Positions 55,071 to 63,839 of a DNA stretch of 64,000 nucleotides are shown piece by piece (position 1 is the first letter of the stretch; each line of letters opens with the position of its first letter). The notes under the pieces are model-generated. The model was not told the origin of the DNA, made no database searches, and saw only the letters and a list, made by a program, of their open reading frames with translations. The translations under genes were made by a program, and so were the position numbers. Source of the DNA: Neotamlana sedimentorum (lineage in GTDB: Bacteria > Bacteroidota > Bacteroidia > Flavobacteriales > Flavobacteriaceae); the NCBI RefSeq assembly GCF_000943565.1, contig NZ_JTDW01000001.1, forward strand, positions 248,001 to 312,000, given 5' to 3'.

Positions 55071-55703
55071 TTATGGTTTTAATTTAGAGTCTTCTATTTC
55101 TTCAGTTAAATGATCTAAATACAGAATACCATTTAAATGATCGATTTCATGCTGAAAAATTACGGCAGTAAAACCTTTAATAGTTTCTGCTTTATGCTCG
55201 CCTTCCAAAGTGTCGTATTCAATATCTATAATTTGCGAACGACTATTTAAAGTTTCGCGGCGGTCTGGAATAGATAAGCAACCTTCTGTAACGGTTTGTT
55301 TTTCTTTAGAATATCCAACAATTTTAGGGTTTAAATACACTTCAAAAGGTAAGTTTTGTTTATCTAATCGTTGTACCCAAATAATGTTTTTTAAAATACC
55401 AACTTGGGGTGCTGCAATACCAACACCCAACGAAGCGCTATCGGTAACAGTAGCATAAAGGCGTTGAGCAAAAAGTTGAAGCGCTGCATTTTTAGGTTCG
55501 GGGTTTATATAGCTGCTTTTTTTACGTAGTAATAGCGAATCGGTTTTATTTGTGATTTTATAAACTCGCATGGGAGCGTTGCCATCTGCTGCTTTAATGA
55601 GTTTTAGTTCTTTGTTTGAAAAGGCATTTTTAACCGAGCTTTTTGCAATAGAGCAGGATGCTAAAATTAATACTAAACATATAGTGGCATAAGTAGTTTT
55701 CAT
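55071..55703 (-). CDS. def: Peptide deformylase with lipoprotein signal
   Basis: Removes N-formyl groups from peptides with a metal ion. Start chosen at MKTTYATICLVLILASCSIA, which gives 210 residues with a bacterial lipoprotein signal ending in the lipobox LASC; the earlier Met would hide it. All three PDF motifs are intact: GVGIAAPQVG, EGCLSIP and QHEIDHLNG (metal-binding His pair and catalytic Glu). A deformylase exported as a lipoprotein is unusual since formyl-methionine removal normally occurs in the cytosol. It could serve on exported peptides or have another substrate. It is 103 nt after rodA. Confidence 0.85.
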   Translation of the reverse strand: MKTTYATICLVLILASCSIAKSSVKNAFSNKELKLIKAADGNAPMRVYKITNKTDSLLLRKKSSYINPEPKNAALQLFAQRLYATVTDSASLGVGIAAPQVGILKNIIWVQRLDKQNLPFEVYLNPKIVGYSKEKQTVTEGCLSIPDRRETLNSRSQIIDIEYDTLEGEHKAETIKGFTAVIFQHEIDHLNGILYLDHLTEEIEDSKLKP

Positions 55704-55805
55704 AAATAGGGAATTATAGAAATTAGTCTCAAGGTAAGCCATGAGAAACTATAAGGTACAAAAGTTATTATTAATCTCGATTATAGCGTAAATGAAATGG
55801 CGAGG

Positions 55806-57083
55806 TTACCATTCGTTTATTCTATTAGAATCTAATTTAATAAAAATAAACAACAAAATAGTAAAAGCCCAAAGTCCAGATCCGCCATAACTAAACATAG
55901 GTAGCGGGATTCCAATGGTAGGAATTAAACCCATAACCATGCCAATATTTACAAAAAAGTGAATAAAAATTATACCTGCAACGCTGTAACCATAAACACG
56001 GCTAAATTGCGATTTTTGTAATTCGGCAAGGTGTAATATTCTAAGAAGTAGTAATACAAAAGTAACCACTACAAAAGTACTACCTAGGAAACCCCATTCT
56101 TCGCCAACGGTGCTAAAAATATAATCGGTGTGTTGTTCGGGTACAAACTTACCTGTAGTTCTAGTTCCTTCTAAAAAACCTCTACCTGTAAGACCTCCAG
56201 AGCTTATAGCTTTTTCCGATTCGTTTAGATTATAGGCAAAAGTTTTTTTCATGGCTTCAAGTTTTGCAGGGTCTTTTTCTAAACGCAGCCATAAACTTAT
56301 GCGGTCTTGTTGGTGTGGTTTTAAAATACTTTGATAGAAGAATTTAACGCCAAAAGAAATGGCAATTGCAGCAATGGCAATGAAAATTGATTGATAAATT
56401 CTGAAAGGTTTTTTGCTGAAATAATGCATAGCAACAACCACAACAATTGCGATAATTGAAGCTATAATAAATCCGAATTTTAAAGATAAAATAGCTAAAA
56501 TTATTGCAGAAAAAGCCGTTATTAAATAGGCTTTTGGCAGACCTTCGCGAAATAAAACATAAATAAAAGCACCATAAACAATAGTACTACCTGTGTCGTT
56601 TTGTAGTAATACTAAAATGGCAGGAATACCAATAATTGCAAATGTGCGAAGTTGGTCTGTAAAGGTTTTTATATTGGTGTTTAAATCGCTTAAATGTTTA
56701 GCTACAGCTAGTGCTGTGGCACTTTTAGCAAACTCACTAGGTTGAATAGTGAAACTACCAATGCCATACCAAGACGTAGCGCCATTTACATTTTTACCAA
56801 AAATGAAAAGACCAACCAAGCTTAACATAGAAATGATGTAAATAATACTAGCAAAACGCTCGTAAAATTTAGCATCAATTGCTAAAACCAAAACAATTAA
56901 TATTAGGTTTAAACAAATAAAAATGAGTTGTTTACCGTAAGGTTGACTTAAATCGAAATAATTTATATCTGTACCAACATGAGAGGCCGATAAAATATTT
57001 AGCCAACCAAAACCAACCAAAAGAAAGAAAAGTAAAATGGTAATCCAATCGAATTTAAAATGTCTGTTAGTATCTCTAACCAT
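55806..57083 (-). CDS. rodA: Rod shape-determining protein RodA (SEDS glycosyltransferase)
   Basis: Polymerises lipid II during lateral wall synthesis. 425 residues, about ten hydrophobic segments, SEDS features such as YGIGSFTIQPSEFAKSATAL, EEWGFLGSTFVVVTFVLLL and FVNIGMVMGLIPTIGIPLPM near the end. It partners with the transpeptidase PBP2, whose gene overlaps it by 1 nt. Last gene of the mreB-mreC-mreD-mrdA-rodA group. Confidence 0.95.
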   Translation of the reverse strand: MVRDTNRHFKFDWITILLFFLLVGFGWLNILSASHVGTDINYFDLSQPYGKQLIFICLNLILIVLVLAIDAKFYERFASIIYIISMLSLVGLFIFGKNVNGATSWYGIGSFTIQPSEFAKSATALAVAKHLSDLNTNIKTFTDQLRTFAIIGIPAILVLLQNDTGSTIVYGAFIYVLFREGLPKAYLITAFSAIILAILSLKFGFIIASIIAIVVVVAMHYFSKKPFRIYQSIFIAIAAIAISFGVKFFYQSILKPHQQDRISLWLRLEKDPAKLEAMKKTFAYNLNESEKAISSGGLTGRGFLEGTRTTGKFVPEQHTDYIFSTVGEEWGFLGSTFVVVTFVLLLLRILHLAELQKSQFSRVYGYSVAGIIFIHFFVNIGMVMGLIPTIGIPLPMFSYGGSGLWAFTILLFIFIKLDSNRINEW

Positions 57084-59020
57084 TAATTTTCGGTGTTATT
57101 TAATTGGTTTAATTGTTGTTTTAATTTCCAATAGGTTTTTTCGTCTACGCTTTGTAGTGTGGTGTAACCGTTAATTTTAAAAGGTTCTCCCGAATATGGT
57201 TTTGCATATTCATCTTCAAGAGAGTGGCGTAGTAACCAATCTTCTAAATCGGTTCTGGTGATTTCGCCTTTAATATGTTTTTCAATCATTAAACTGGCCA
57301 CTTTTCCTGCAAATCGACTTCCCCAATAACCGTTTTCAACAAAAACGGCAATAGCTATTTTTGGATTTTCTTTAGGAGCGAATGCAACAAATATAGAATG
57401 ATCGGTAAGTTGTGTTTTTACACTATCTATTTTTACAAAATTTTCAACGGTACCTGTTTTACCACAAATATCAATGTCTTTTACCTTTAAAGATGATGCG
57501 GTACCTTTTTCGTATACAGCAAGCATCCCTTCAATTACAGGCTCAAAGTGTTCTCGGTTAATAGAGGTGAATTTTGGTTTTGTAAAATTTTCAGGAAGCG
57601 TTTCACCTTCAATATGTTTTATAATATGCGGCGTGTAAAAGTAACCCCGATTTGCAATAGCTGCAGCCATATTTGCGAGCTGAATAGGAGTAGTAGCAAC
57701 TTCACCCTGGCCAATGGCATTAGATATGGTGTAAGTGGAGTAGAAGGTTTTCGGGTAAATGTGTTTGTAAAAGTCTCGATCTGGAATACGACCTTTTTGA
57801 CCAACAAATAAATCGTTGTTTAAAAAGTTGCCAAGTCCAAAACTTTTAGCATGTTTACTCCAAGTATCAATACCTTCGGATGCATTACCAGTTTTATCTA
57901 ATATTTTTCTATAGGCCGTAGCAAAATAGGCGTTGCACGATCTTTGAATGCCCGTAATCATGTTGTTTCTTGTGCCGTAATTACAATGGCATTTCATAAA
58001 ACGATTGCCGTATTTATAACCTCGGTAACAAGTTACGTGTTCGTTTTCGTCCATGACACCTTCTTGAAGTGCAATAAGAGCATTCATTAATTTAAATGGA
58101 GACCCAGGTTCGTATACACCTTGTAAGCTACGGTTAAACAGTGGTTTTGCAATGGAATCGTTATATAGCTTTGTGAAATTTTTAGAACGATTTCGGCCAA
58201 CCAAAATATTAGGGTCGTAGGTTGGAGCTGCTACCATAGCTAGAATTTCACCTGTTTTAGGTTCTAGAGCAATAACACCACCACGTTTATTTTTCATTAA
58301 TAATTCGCCGTATGCTTGAAGTTGCGCATCAATGGTAATGGTAATGTCTTTTCCTTGTTGTGGTATAGTGTCGAATTTTCCGTCTTTATAAGGACCAATG
58401 TTACGGTTAAATCTATCTTTTTGGATGAATTTAATACCTTTTGTACCTCTTAAAATTTCTTCATACGAAGCTTCAACGCCTTGTTTACCAATTAAATCGC
58501 CCATTCGGTAATATGGGTTTTTGTTTATGGTGGCGTAGTTTACTTCGCCAATATCGCCTAAAACGTTGGCGCCAATTGTGGTTTGATAATCGCGAAGTGA
58601 GCGTTTTTGAATATAAAACCCTTCAAATTTTCGCATTTTTTCCTGTAAAACAGCATAATCTTCTTTTGAAAGTTGAGGTACAAAAGGTGATGGTAATCGC
58701 GGTGAATAGTGATAGGCTTTATCGTATTTTTTTATGAAATCTTCTTTCGTGATTTTTAAGAGCGTACAAAACTCTAATGTATCCAATGGTTTTACTTCAC
58801 GCGGAATAACCATAACATCGTATGTTGGTTGGTTGGCTACTAAAAGTTGGCCATTTCGATCATAAACAAAACCGCGTTTTGGGTAATCGTAAACTTTTCT
58901 AATGGCATTGTCTTCAAATAAATTATTTGTGTCGGTTTTATAAATTTGAAGATAAAAAAGCCTAGAAATGAATAAGATGCCAACGCCAATTACAGAAATA
59001 AAAAGTAATAGTTGTCTCAT
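57083..59020 (-). CDS. mrdA: Penicillin-binding protein 2 (transpeptidase of cell elongation)
   Basis: Cross-links peptidoglycan during elongation. 645 residues: N-terminal transmembrane helix (3-24), dimerisation domain (RGFVYDRNGQLLVANQPTYD), and a transpeptidase domain with the serine nucleophile in PGSPFK (Ser307), SCNAYFA (SxN) and CGKTGT (KTG). Linker insertion around 90-200 is as usual for this group. It overlaps mreD by 4 nt and rodA by 1 nt. Confidence 0.96.
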   Translation of the reverse strand: MRQLLLFISVIGVGILFISRLFYLQIYKTDTNNLFEDNAIRKVYDYPKRGFVYDRNGQLLVANQPTYDVMVIPREVKPLDTLEFCTLLKITKEDFIKKYDKAYHYSPRLPSPFVPQLSKEDYAVLQEKMRKFEGFYIQKRSLRDYQTTIGANVLGDIGEVNYATINKNPYYRMGDLIGKQGVEASYEEILRGTKGIKFIQKDRFNRNIGPYKDGKFDTIPQQGKDITITIDAQLQAYGELLMKNKRGGVIALEPKTGEILAMVAAPTYDPNILVGRNRSKNFTKLYNDSIAKPLFNRSLQGVYEPGSPFKLMNALIALQEGVMDENEHVTCYRGYKYGNRFMKCHCNYGTRNNMITGIQRSCNAYFATAYRKILDKTGNASEGIDTWSKHAKSFGLGNFLNNDLFVGQKGRIPDRDFYKHIYPKTFYSTYTISNAIGQGEVATTPIQLANMAAAIANRGYFYTPHIIKHIEGETLPENFTKPKFTSINREHFEPVIEGMLAVYEKGTASSLKVKDIDICGKTGTVENFVKIDSVKTQLTDHSIFVAFAPKENPKIAIAVFVENGYWGSRFAGKVASLMIEKHIKGEITRTDLEDWLLRHSLEDEYAKPYSGEPFKINGYTTLQSVDEKTYWKLKQQLNQLNNTEN

Positions 59021-59523
59021 CGTGTTTTCCTACTAAAAACTATTGTTATTGATATGCTAATTAAAATAGTAAATATACTAGAGAATAACGTTTTTTGAAG
59101 TACTAAAATTATTTTACTCATGTTAAAAACTTCAAAACTAAACAGAATAAAATGATGTATGGCTGTTAATATGGTAAGGTACATTAGTTTCGATCCAAAA
59201 TCGACAGCGTTAAACTTTACAGTTTGGTGTTCGTAACTGGTTCCGAAGGCGAATTTTAAAACTACAGGGCGAACGTAGGCAATAAAAACCGATGCGCTTG
59301 CGTGAATACCACCAGTATCTAAAAATAAATCGATGCTTAAACCAAGTAAAAAACTAATTAATATTAATACTAAACGGTTGTTTTTAACAGGAAAAAGAGC
59401 AATAAATAAAATATAAGGGTAGGGGTTAATGTATCCTAAAAAATTAATATGATTAAATATTAGCACTTGCACAAGAACCAACGCGAAAAAATGAACGGTA
59501 TATATGGAGAATAAGTTATTCAT
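59017..59523 (-). CDS. mreD: Rod shape-determining protein MreD
   Basis: Inner membrane protein of the elongasome. 168 residues, five to six hydrophobic segments (YTVHFFALVLVQVLIFNH; YILFIALFPV; LVLILISFLLGLSIDLF), which fits MreD in size and topology although sequence conservation is low. Overlaps mreC by 8 nt and mrdA by 4 nt. The gene context makes the call firm. Confidence 0.88.
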   Translation of the reverse strand: MNNLFSIYTVHFFALVLVQVLIFNHINFLGYINPYPYILFIALFPVKNNRLVLILISFLLGLSIDLFLDTGGIHASASVFIAYVRPVVLKFAFGTSYEHQTVKFNAVDFGSKLMYLTILTAIHHFILFSFEVFNMSKIILVLQKTLFSSIFTILISISITIVFSRKTR

Positions 59524-60328
59524 TTTCTAGGTTAATAATTTCTTGTTTATCTACGTTTTCTATAATGTAAACATGCTCTAAATTAGTCATGTCGTTAAAT
59601 AATTGCACATCAATTTCATAATAATTTTCGGCGGCATCAAGTTGAAATGTTTTAATAACGCCAATACCAATGTTTTTTGGGAAAATAGACGATCGTCCAG
59701 AAGTAATAATAGTATCGCCAACGTTTACTTTAGCCACTTTTGGAATGTCGGTTAGCTGAACAAGTTGATACGAATCACCATTCCAAGTTAATGAGCCGTA
59801 ATGATTCGATTTTTTTAATTTTGCACTAATTCTACTCGTCGTGTTTAAAACCGATAACACAGTGGCATAATTATTACTAGTTTTATCGATAATTCCGATA
59901 ATGCCTTTTGATGAAATAACACCAAAATCCTGTTTTATACTATCATTTTCACCTTTATTTATGGTTAAAATGTTATTGGTTAAAGAATAATTATTTTTAA
60001 TAATATTAGCATTGTAAAATTTATACAATGCGTTAAATGATGTAGAATCGGTATAAGTAGAATCTGTAGAAATTTGAGCATTGTTAATTAAGGAACGTAA
60101 TTTACGGTTTTCTTCAGCAAGCAATTCATTTTGAGATTTTAAATTAAAATATCTGCTGATGTTATTTATAGAATTGTAAACGCCACCAGTTAAAAAGTTA
60201 GCCGAATTTATAAACTTGCTTTTATGGTAAGAATGCGATTGAATCGTAAAAATAAGCGAGATACAAAACAACAAAAAGAACAACAAAAAGTTTTTGTTCC
60301 TTATTATGAAATTAATAATTTGTTGCAT
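59516..60328 (-). CDS. mreC: Rod shape-determining protein MreC
   Basis: Periplasmic scaffold of the elongasome. 270 residues: N-terminal transmembrane helix (11-30), a coiled coil (ISRYFNLKSQNELLAEENRK), and a beta-sandwich core (NNILTINKGENDSIKQDFGV; KIIGIIDKTSNNYATVLSVL-like). Complete. It follows mreB by 26 nt. Confidence 0.93.
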   Translation of the reverse strand: MQQIINFIIRNKNFLLFFLLFCISLIFTIQSHSYHKSKFINSANFLTGGVYNSINNISRYFNLKSQNELLAEENRKLRSLINNAQISTDSTYTDSTSFNALYKFYNANIIKNNYSLTNNILTINKGENDSIKQDFGVISSKGIIGIIDKTSNNYATVLSVLNTTSRISAKLKKSNHYGSLTWNGDSYQLVQLTDIPKVAKVNVGDTIITSGRSSIFPKNIGIGVIKTFQLDAAENYYEIDVQLFNDMTNLEHVYIIENVDKQEIINLENE

Positions 60329-60354
60329 GAACTACTTGCGTATTAAATCTTGTT

Positions 60355-61383
60355 TTACTTAATCAATACACTTTTGTATTTGGCTAAATTTTTAAGTGTT
60401 ATACCAGTACCACGCACTACAGCTCTTAAAGGGTCTTCGGCAATATAAACTGGTAAATCTGTTTTTTGCGATAAACGCTTATCTAATCCACGAAGCATAG
60501 AACCACCACCTGCAAGATAAATACCTGTATTATAAATATCGGCAGCCAATTCTGGTGGTGTTTGCCCAAGGGTTTCCATTACGGCATCTTCTATTCTAAG
60601 AATAGATTTATCGAGTGCTTTTGCTATTTCTCGGTAAGAAATAGAAACCTGTTTAGGCTTTCCAGTTAATAAATCACGTCCTTGAACGCTCATATCTTCT
60701 GGCGGAACTTCTAAATCTTCGGTAGCTGCACCAATTTGAATTTTTATTTTTTCGGCAGTACGTTCACCAACGTAAAGGTTGTGTTGTGTACGCATGTAAT
60801 ACACAATATCGTTTGTAAATACATCACCTGCAATTTTAACCGATTTATCACAAACAATACCACCAAGCGCAATAACTGCAATTTCGGTAGTACCACCACC
60901 TATATCTACAACCATATTTCCTTTTGGTTGCATAATATCGACGCCAATACCAATAGCTGCTGCCATAGGTTCGTGAATTAAGTAAACTTCTTTACCATTT
61001 ACACGTTCGGCACTTTCTTTTACCGCTCGCATTTCAACCTCGGTAATTCCAGAAGGAATACAAATTACCATTCGTAATGCTGGCGTAAAAAATTTCTTTT
61101 TTAAAGCTGGTATGTTTTTAATAAACATACTTATCATTTGCTCTGAAGCATCAAAATCGGCAATTACACCGTCTTTTAATGGGCGAATGGTTTTTATGTT
61201 TTCATGGGTTTTTCCTTGCATTAAACTGGCTTCGTGACCAACTGCAATAATTTTGTTGTTTACTCGGTCTCGAGCTACAATGGAAGGCGAATCGACCACA
61301 ACTTTGTCGTTATGAATAATTAAAGTGTTAGCCGTACCTAAGTCTATTGCAATTTCTTCAGTTAGGAAGTCAAAAAATCCCAT
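60355..61383 (-). CDS. mreB: Rod shape-determining protein MreB (bacterial actin)
   Basis: Forms filaments under the inner membrane that guide wall synthesis. 342 residues of the actin fold: phosphate 1 IDLGTANTLI, connect and phosphate 2 (VVDIGGGTTEIAVIALGGI), adenosine motif LAGGGSMLRGLDKRL, and an amphipathic start MGFFDFLTEEIAIDLG that can bind the membrane. It heads the shape operon. A 21-bp inverted repeat lies between its start and the purH stop. Confidence 0.97.
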   Translation of the reverse strand: MGFFDFLTEEIAIDLGTANTLIIHNDKVVVDSPSIVARDRVNNKIIAVGHEASLMQGKTHENIKTIRPLKDGVIADFDASEQMISMFIKNIPALKKKFFTPALRMVICIPSGITEVEMRAVKESAERVNGKEVYLIHEPMAAAIGIGVDIMQPKGNMVVDIGGGTTEIAVIALGGIVCDKSVKIAGDVFTNDIVYYMRTQHNLYVGERTAEKIKIQIGAATEDLEVPPEDMSVQGRDLLTGKPKQVSISYREIAKALDKSILRIEDAVMETLGQTPPELAADIYNTGIYLAGGGSMLRGLDKRLSQKTDLPVYIAEDPLRAVVRGTGITLKNLAKYKSVLIK

Positions 61384-61433
61384 GCGTGTTTAAAAAGTAT
61401 TAAGGGTTTAAAAATCGAATTTCGTAAAAGTAA

Positions 61434-61500
61434 TAAAAGTTAATAAATTAATTTGTTATAAACCTATTCAAAATTTATTAAATTAATTTATTAACTTTTA
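61434..61500. repeat. 21-bp perfect inverted repeat between purH and mreB
   Basis: TAAAAGTTAATAAATTAATTT (61434-61454, given here as a 20-base arm AAAAGTTAATAAATTAATTT plus T) and its exact reverse complement (61480-61500) enclose a 25-nt spacer. Each arm also carries an inner near-palindrome TTAATnnATTAA. The arms contain no G-C pair except one, so it is a poor terminator; it may be a protein-binding site upstream of mreB. Confidence 0.7.
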
Positions 61501-61544
61501 TACGTTTTTTATCAATTTTTAGATGCTTAAATAAAAACTTCTTT

Positions 61545-63077
61545 TTAGTGCTTAAAATGACGTGTTCCCGTCATTACCATAGCTAAGTCGTTATCGTTAC
61601 AATAATCGATGCTTAATTGGTCTTTAATAGAACCACCTGGTTGAATAACCGAAGCAATTCCTGCGTTTTTAGCAATTTCTACACAATCTGGAAACGGGAA
61701 AAAGGCATCGCTTGCCATAGCTGCACCGTTTAAATCGAATTTAAAAGTACCTGCTTTATGTATGGCTTGCTCTAAAGCATCAACACGACTGGTTTGCCCA
61801 GTTCCGCTTGCGCAAAGTTGTTTGTTTTTAGCTAAAACAATAGTGTTCGATTTGGTGTGCTTACATATTTTTGAAGCGAATAGTAAATCTTCAATCTGCG
61901 CATCTGTTGGCGCTAAGGTTGTAACCGTTTTTAAATCTTCAGCTTTATCTGTAATTTCATTTCTGTCTTGAACTAAAATACCATTTAAACAACTTCTTAC
62001 GTTAGTTTTTGGCATTTCTACATCATGAATTTCTAATAAAATTCTGTTCTTTTTACCTTTTAATATTTCTAACGCTTCCGCGGAAAAAGACGGAGAAATA
62101 ACCACTTCGCAAAATAGTTTGTGAATTTCTTCAGCTGTAGCTACATCAATTTCAGTATTACTAATTAATACACCACCAAAGGCAGAAACTGGATCGCCAG
62201 CTAAAGCATCTACATAAGCTTGGTGTAGGGTGTCGCGTTGTGCTAAACCACAAGCGTTGTTATGTTTTAAAATAGCAAAAGTTGGAGCTTCATTTTTAAA
62301 TTCAAGCATTAAATTTACTGCTGCATCAACGTCTAATAAATTGTTGTAGCTTAATTCTTTACCGTGAAGTTTTGTGAATAATTCATCGAAATTTCCAAAG
62401 AAAAATCCTTTTTGGTGTGGGTTTTCTCCGTATCGTAATGTTTTACCATTAGTTTCGCTAATTTTTAAAACGGTTTCTTCGTTATTCTGATTAAAATAAT
62501 TAAAGATTGCCGAGTCGTAATGCGACGATACATTAAATGCCTTTGCAGCGAAATGTTTTCTATCTTCTTCGCTAATAGAACCGTTATTGGCAGAAATTAA
62601 TTCTAAAAATTCAGCATAATCATCAACCGAAGATACACAAATTACATCGGCATAATTTTTTGCAGCAGCGCGAATTAAAGAAATACCGCCTATATCTATT
62701 TTTTCAATAATATCTTGGTTACTTGCTCCAGAAGCAACTGTTTTTTCAAACGGATATAAATCTACAATAACCACATCAATTTGCGGAATTTCGTATTCTG
62801 CTAATTCGGCAACATCACCATCGTGGTTTTGTCGGTTTAAAATTCCACCAAAAACTTTTGGATGTAATGTTTTAACACGCCCGCCAAGAATTGAAGGATA
62901 CGAAGTAACATCTTCAACAGGAACAACGTTTATACCTAAATCGTTAATAAATTTTTCTGTACCACCTGTAGAATAAATGGTTACACCTTGTTTGTCTAGT
63001 TCTTTAACAATTGGCTCTAATCCGTCTTTACTAAATACCGAAATTAGGGCTGATTTGATAGTTTTTTCGTTGCTCAT
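61545..63077 (-). CDS. purH: Bifunctional AICAR transformylase / IMP cyclohydrolase
   Basis: Last two steps of de novo IMP synthesis. 510 residues: N-terminal IMP cyclohydrolase domain (VSVFSKDGLEPIVKELDKQG, TYSTGGTEKF-like YSTGGTEKFI; KTLHPKVFGGIL), and the C-terminal AICAR transformylase domain (RYGENPHQKGFFF, KHNNACGLAQ, SDAFFPFPDCVEIAKNAGIA). Complete. It starts downstream of a TACTTTTG element and is followed by the 161-nt gap with the inverted repeat. Confidence 0.97.
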   Translation of the reverse strand: MSNEKTIKSALISVFSKDGLEPIVKELDKQGVTIYSTGGTEKFINDLGINVVPVEDVTSYPSILGGRVKTLHPKVFGGILNRQNHDGDVAELAEYEIPQIDVVIVDLYPFEKTVASGASNQDIIEKIDIGGISLIRAAAKNYADVICVSSVDDYAEFLELISANNGSISEEDRKHFAAKAFNVSSHYDSAIFNYFNQNNEETVLKISETNGKTLRYGENPHQKGFFFGNFDELFTKLHGKELSYNNLLDVDAAVNLMLEFKNEAPTFAILKHNNACGLAQRDTLHQAYVDALAGDPVSAFGGVLISNTEIDVATAEEIHKLFCEVVISPSFSAEALEILKGKKNRILLEIHDVEMPKTNVRSCLNGILVQDRNEITDKAEDLKTVTTLAPTDAQIEDLLFASKICKHTKSNTIVLAKNKQLCASGTGQTSRVDALEQAIHKAGTFKFDLNGAAMASDAFFPFPDCVEIAKNAGIASVIQPGGSIKDQLSIDYCNDNDLAMVMTGTRHFKH

Positions 63078-63135
63078 TAGTGTTGTGTTGTTTAATGAAA
63101 TTGAGTGTTATTTTGTTGTTTTTTGTAATAAAACG

Positions 63136-63143
63136 CAAAAGTA
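63136..63143 (-). promoter_or_regulatory. Candidate -7 element of purH
   Basis: On the minus strand, TACTTTTG matches TAnnTTTG, about 59 nt before the purH start. A weak TTTG or TTGG-like element lies further upstream, not at exact spacing. Confidence 0.55.
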
Positions 63144-63270
63144 CTCAAAATCATCAAATAAAAAACCAACGATTTACTTAAAATGAAGCGATTTCTTAAC
63201 TAAAAATAGAAGTTATTAACAGAACAATTTAAAGGTTTATTTAAAATAAGTGGCTTCTTAGCTTTTTCGC

Positions 63271-63726
63271 CTAAAGTATTTCAGATACTTTCTCGCAAAC
63301 AAACTCCAGAAAACGTTCGTCTGCTTCCGTGAAAGGGTCTGGTGTGTTCGAGTCTATATCTATTTGTCCAATATTTTCACCATTAACAAAAATAGGAATC
63401 ACTATTTCTGCTTTTACGGTTATGCTGCAGGCAATATAATTGTCTTGAGCAGTAACATCTGGCACTACAAAATTTTCGTTGCTAACAGCAACTTGCCCAC
63501 AAATACCTTTACCAAAAGGAATTATAGTATGGTCGGTAGGTGCACCAACATAAGGGCCTAGTTTAAGTTCTTCTTTATTGCCATTTTTAAAATAAAAACC
63601 AACCCAGTTATAATATTCAATATGATTTTCTAGAAGCTCACAAATTTTTAGTAAACGCTCATCTATTGTTAAATTGGAATTAGAAACAATAGTAACTACT
63701 TGTGGTTTAAGGTTGTCAAAAATCAT
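63271..63726 (-). CDS. GAF-domain protein, free methionine sulfoxide reductase type
   Basis: 151-residue single GAF domain resembling fRMsr, which reduces free methionine-R-sulfoxide. It keeps WVGFYF, GPYVGAP, PFGKGICGQVA with Cys near 80, VVPDV and IACSITVKAEIVIPIF with the second Cys near 105. The first of the three cysteines of the Escherichia coli enzyme (in the GPxxxxxxCT segment) is absent, replaced by TDHT. Activity is therefore uncertain; it may use only two cysteines. It is divergent from the xrtF-like gene. Confidence 0.75.
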   Translation of the reverse strand: MIFDNLKPQVVTIVSNSNLTIDERLLKICELLENHIEYYNWVGFYFKNGNKEELKLGPYVGAPTDHTIIPFGKGICGQVAVSNENFVVPDVTAQDNYIACSITVKAEIVIPIFVNGENIGQIDIDSNTPDPFTEADERFLEFVCEKVSEIL

Positions 63727-63788
63727 AATAAATGGTTTAGGTTTATTTTAGTATTTAATTACGAAATAATAAAATATTAATTATCGAG

Positions 63789-63796
63789 CAAAAATA
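63789..63796 (-). promoter_or_regulatory. Candidate -7 element of the GAF gene
   Basis: On the minus strand TATTTTTG matches TAnnTTTG, 62 nt before the GAF start. It lies in the divergent region shared with the xrtF-like gene. Confidence 0.45.
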
Positions 63797-63839
63797 TTTA
63801 AAAAGCTGTAATTTCGGTATTGGTTTTAGAAAAATTTAA

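Noticed and set aside
55704-55742. Longer start of the peptide deformylase
   Set aside because: It would bury the lipoprotein signal; the internal Met gives a canonical lipobox.
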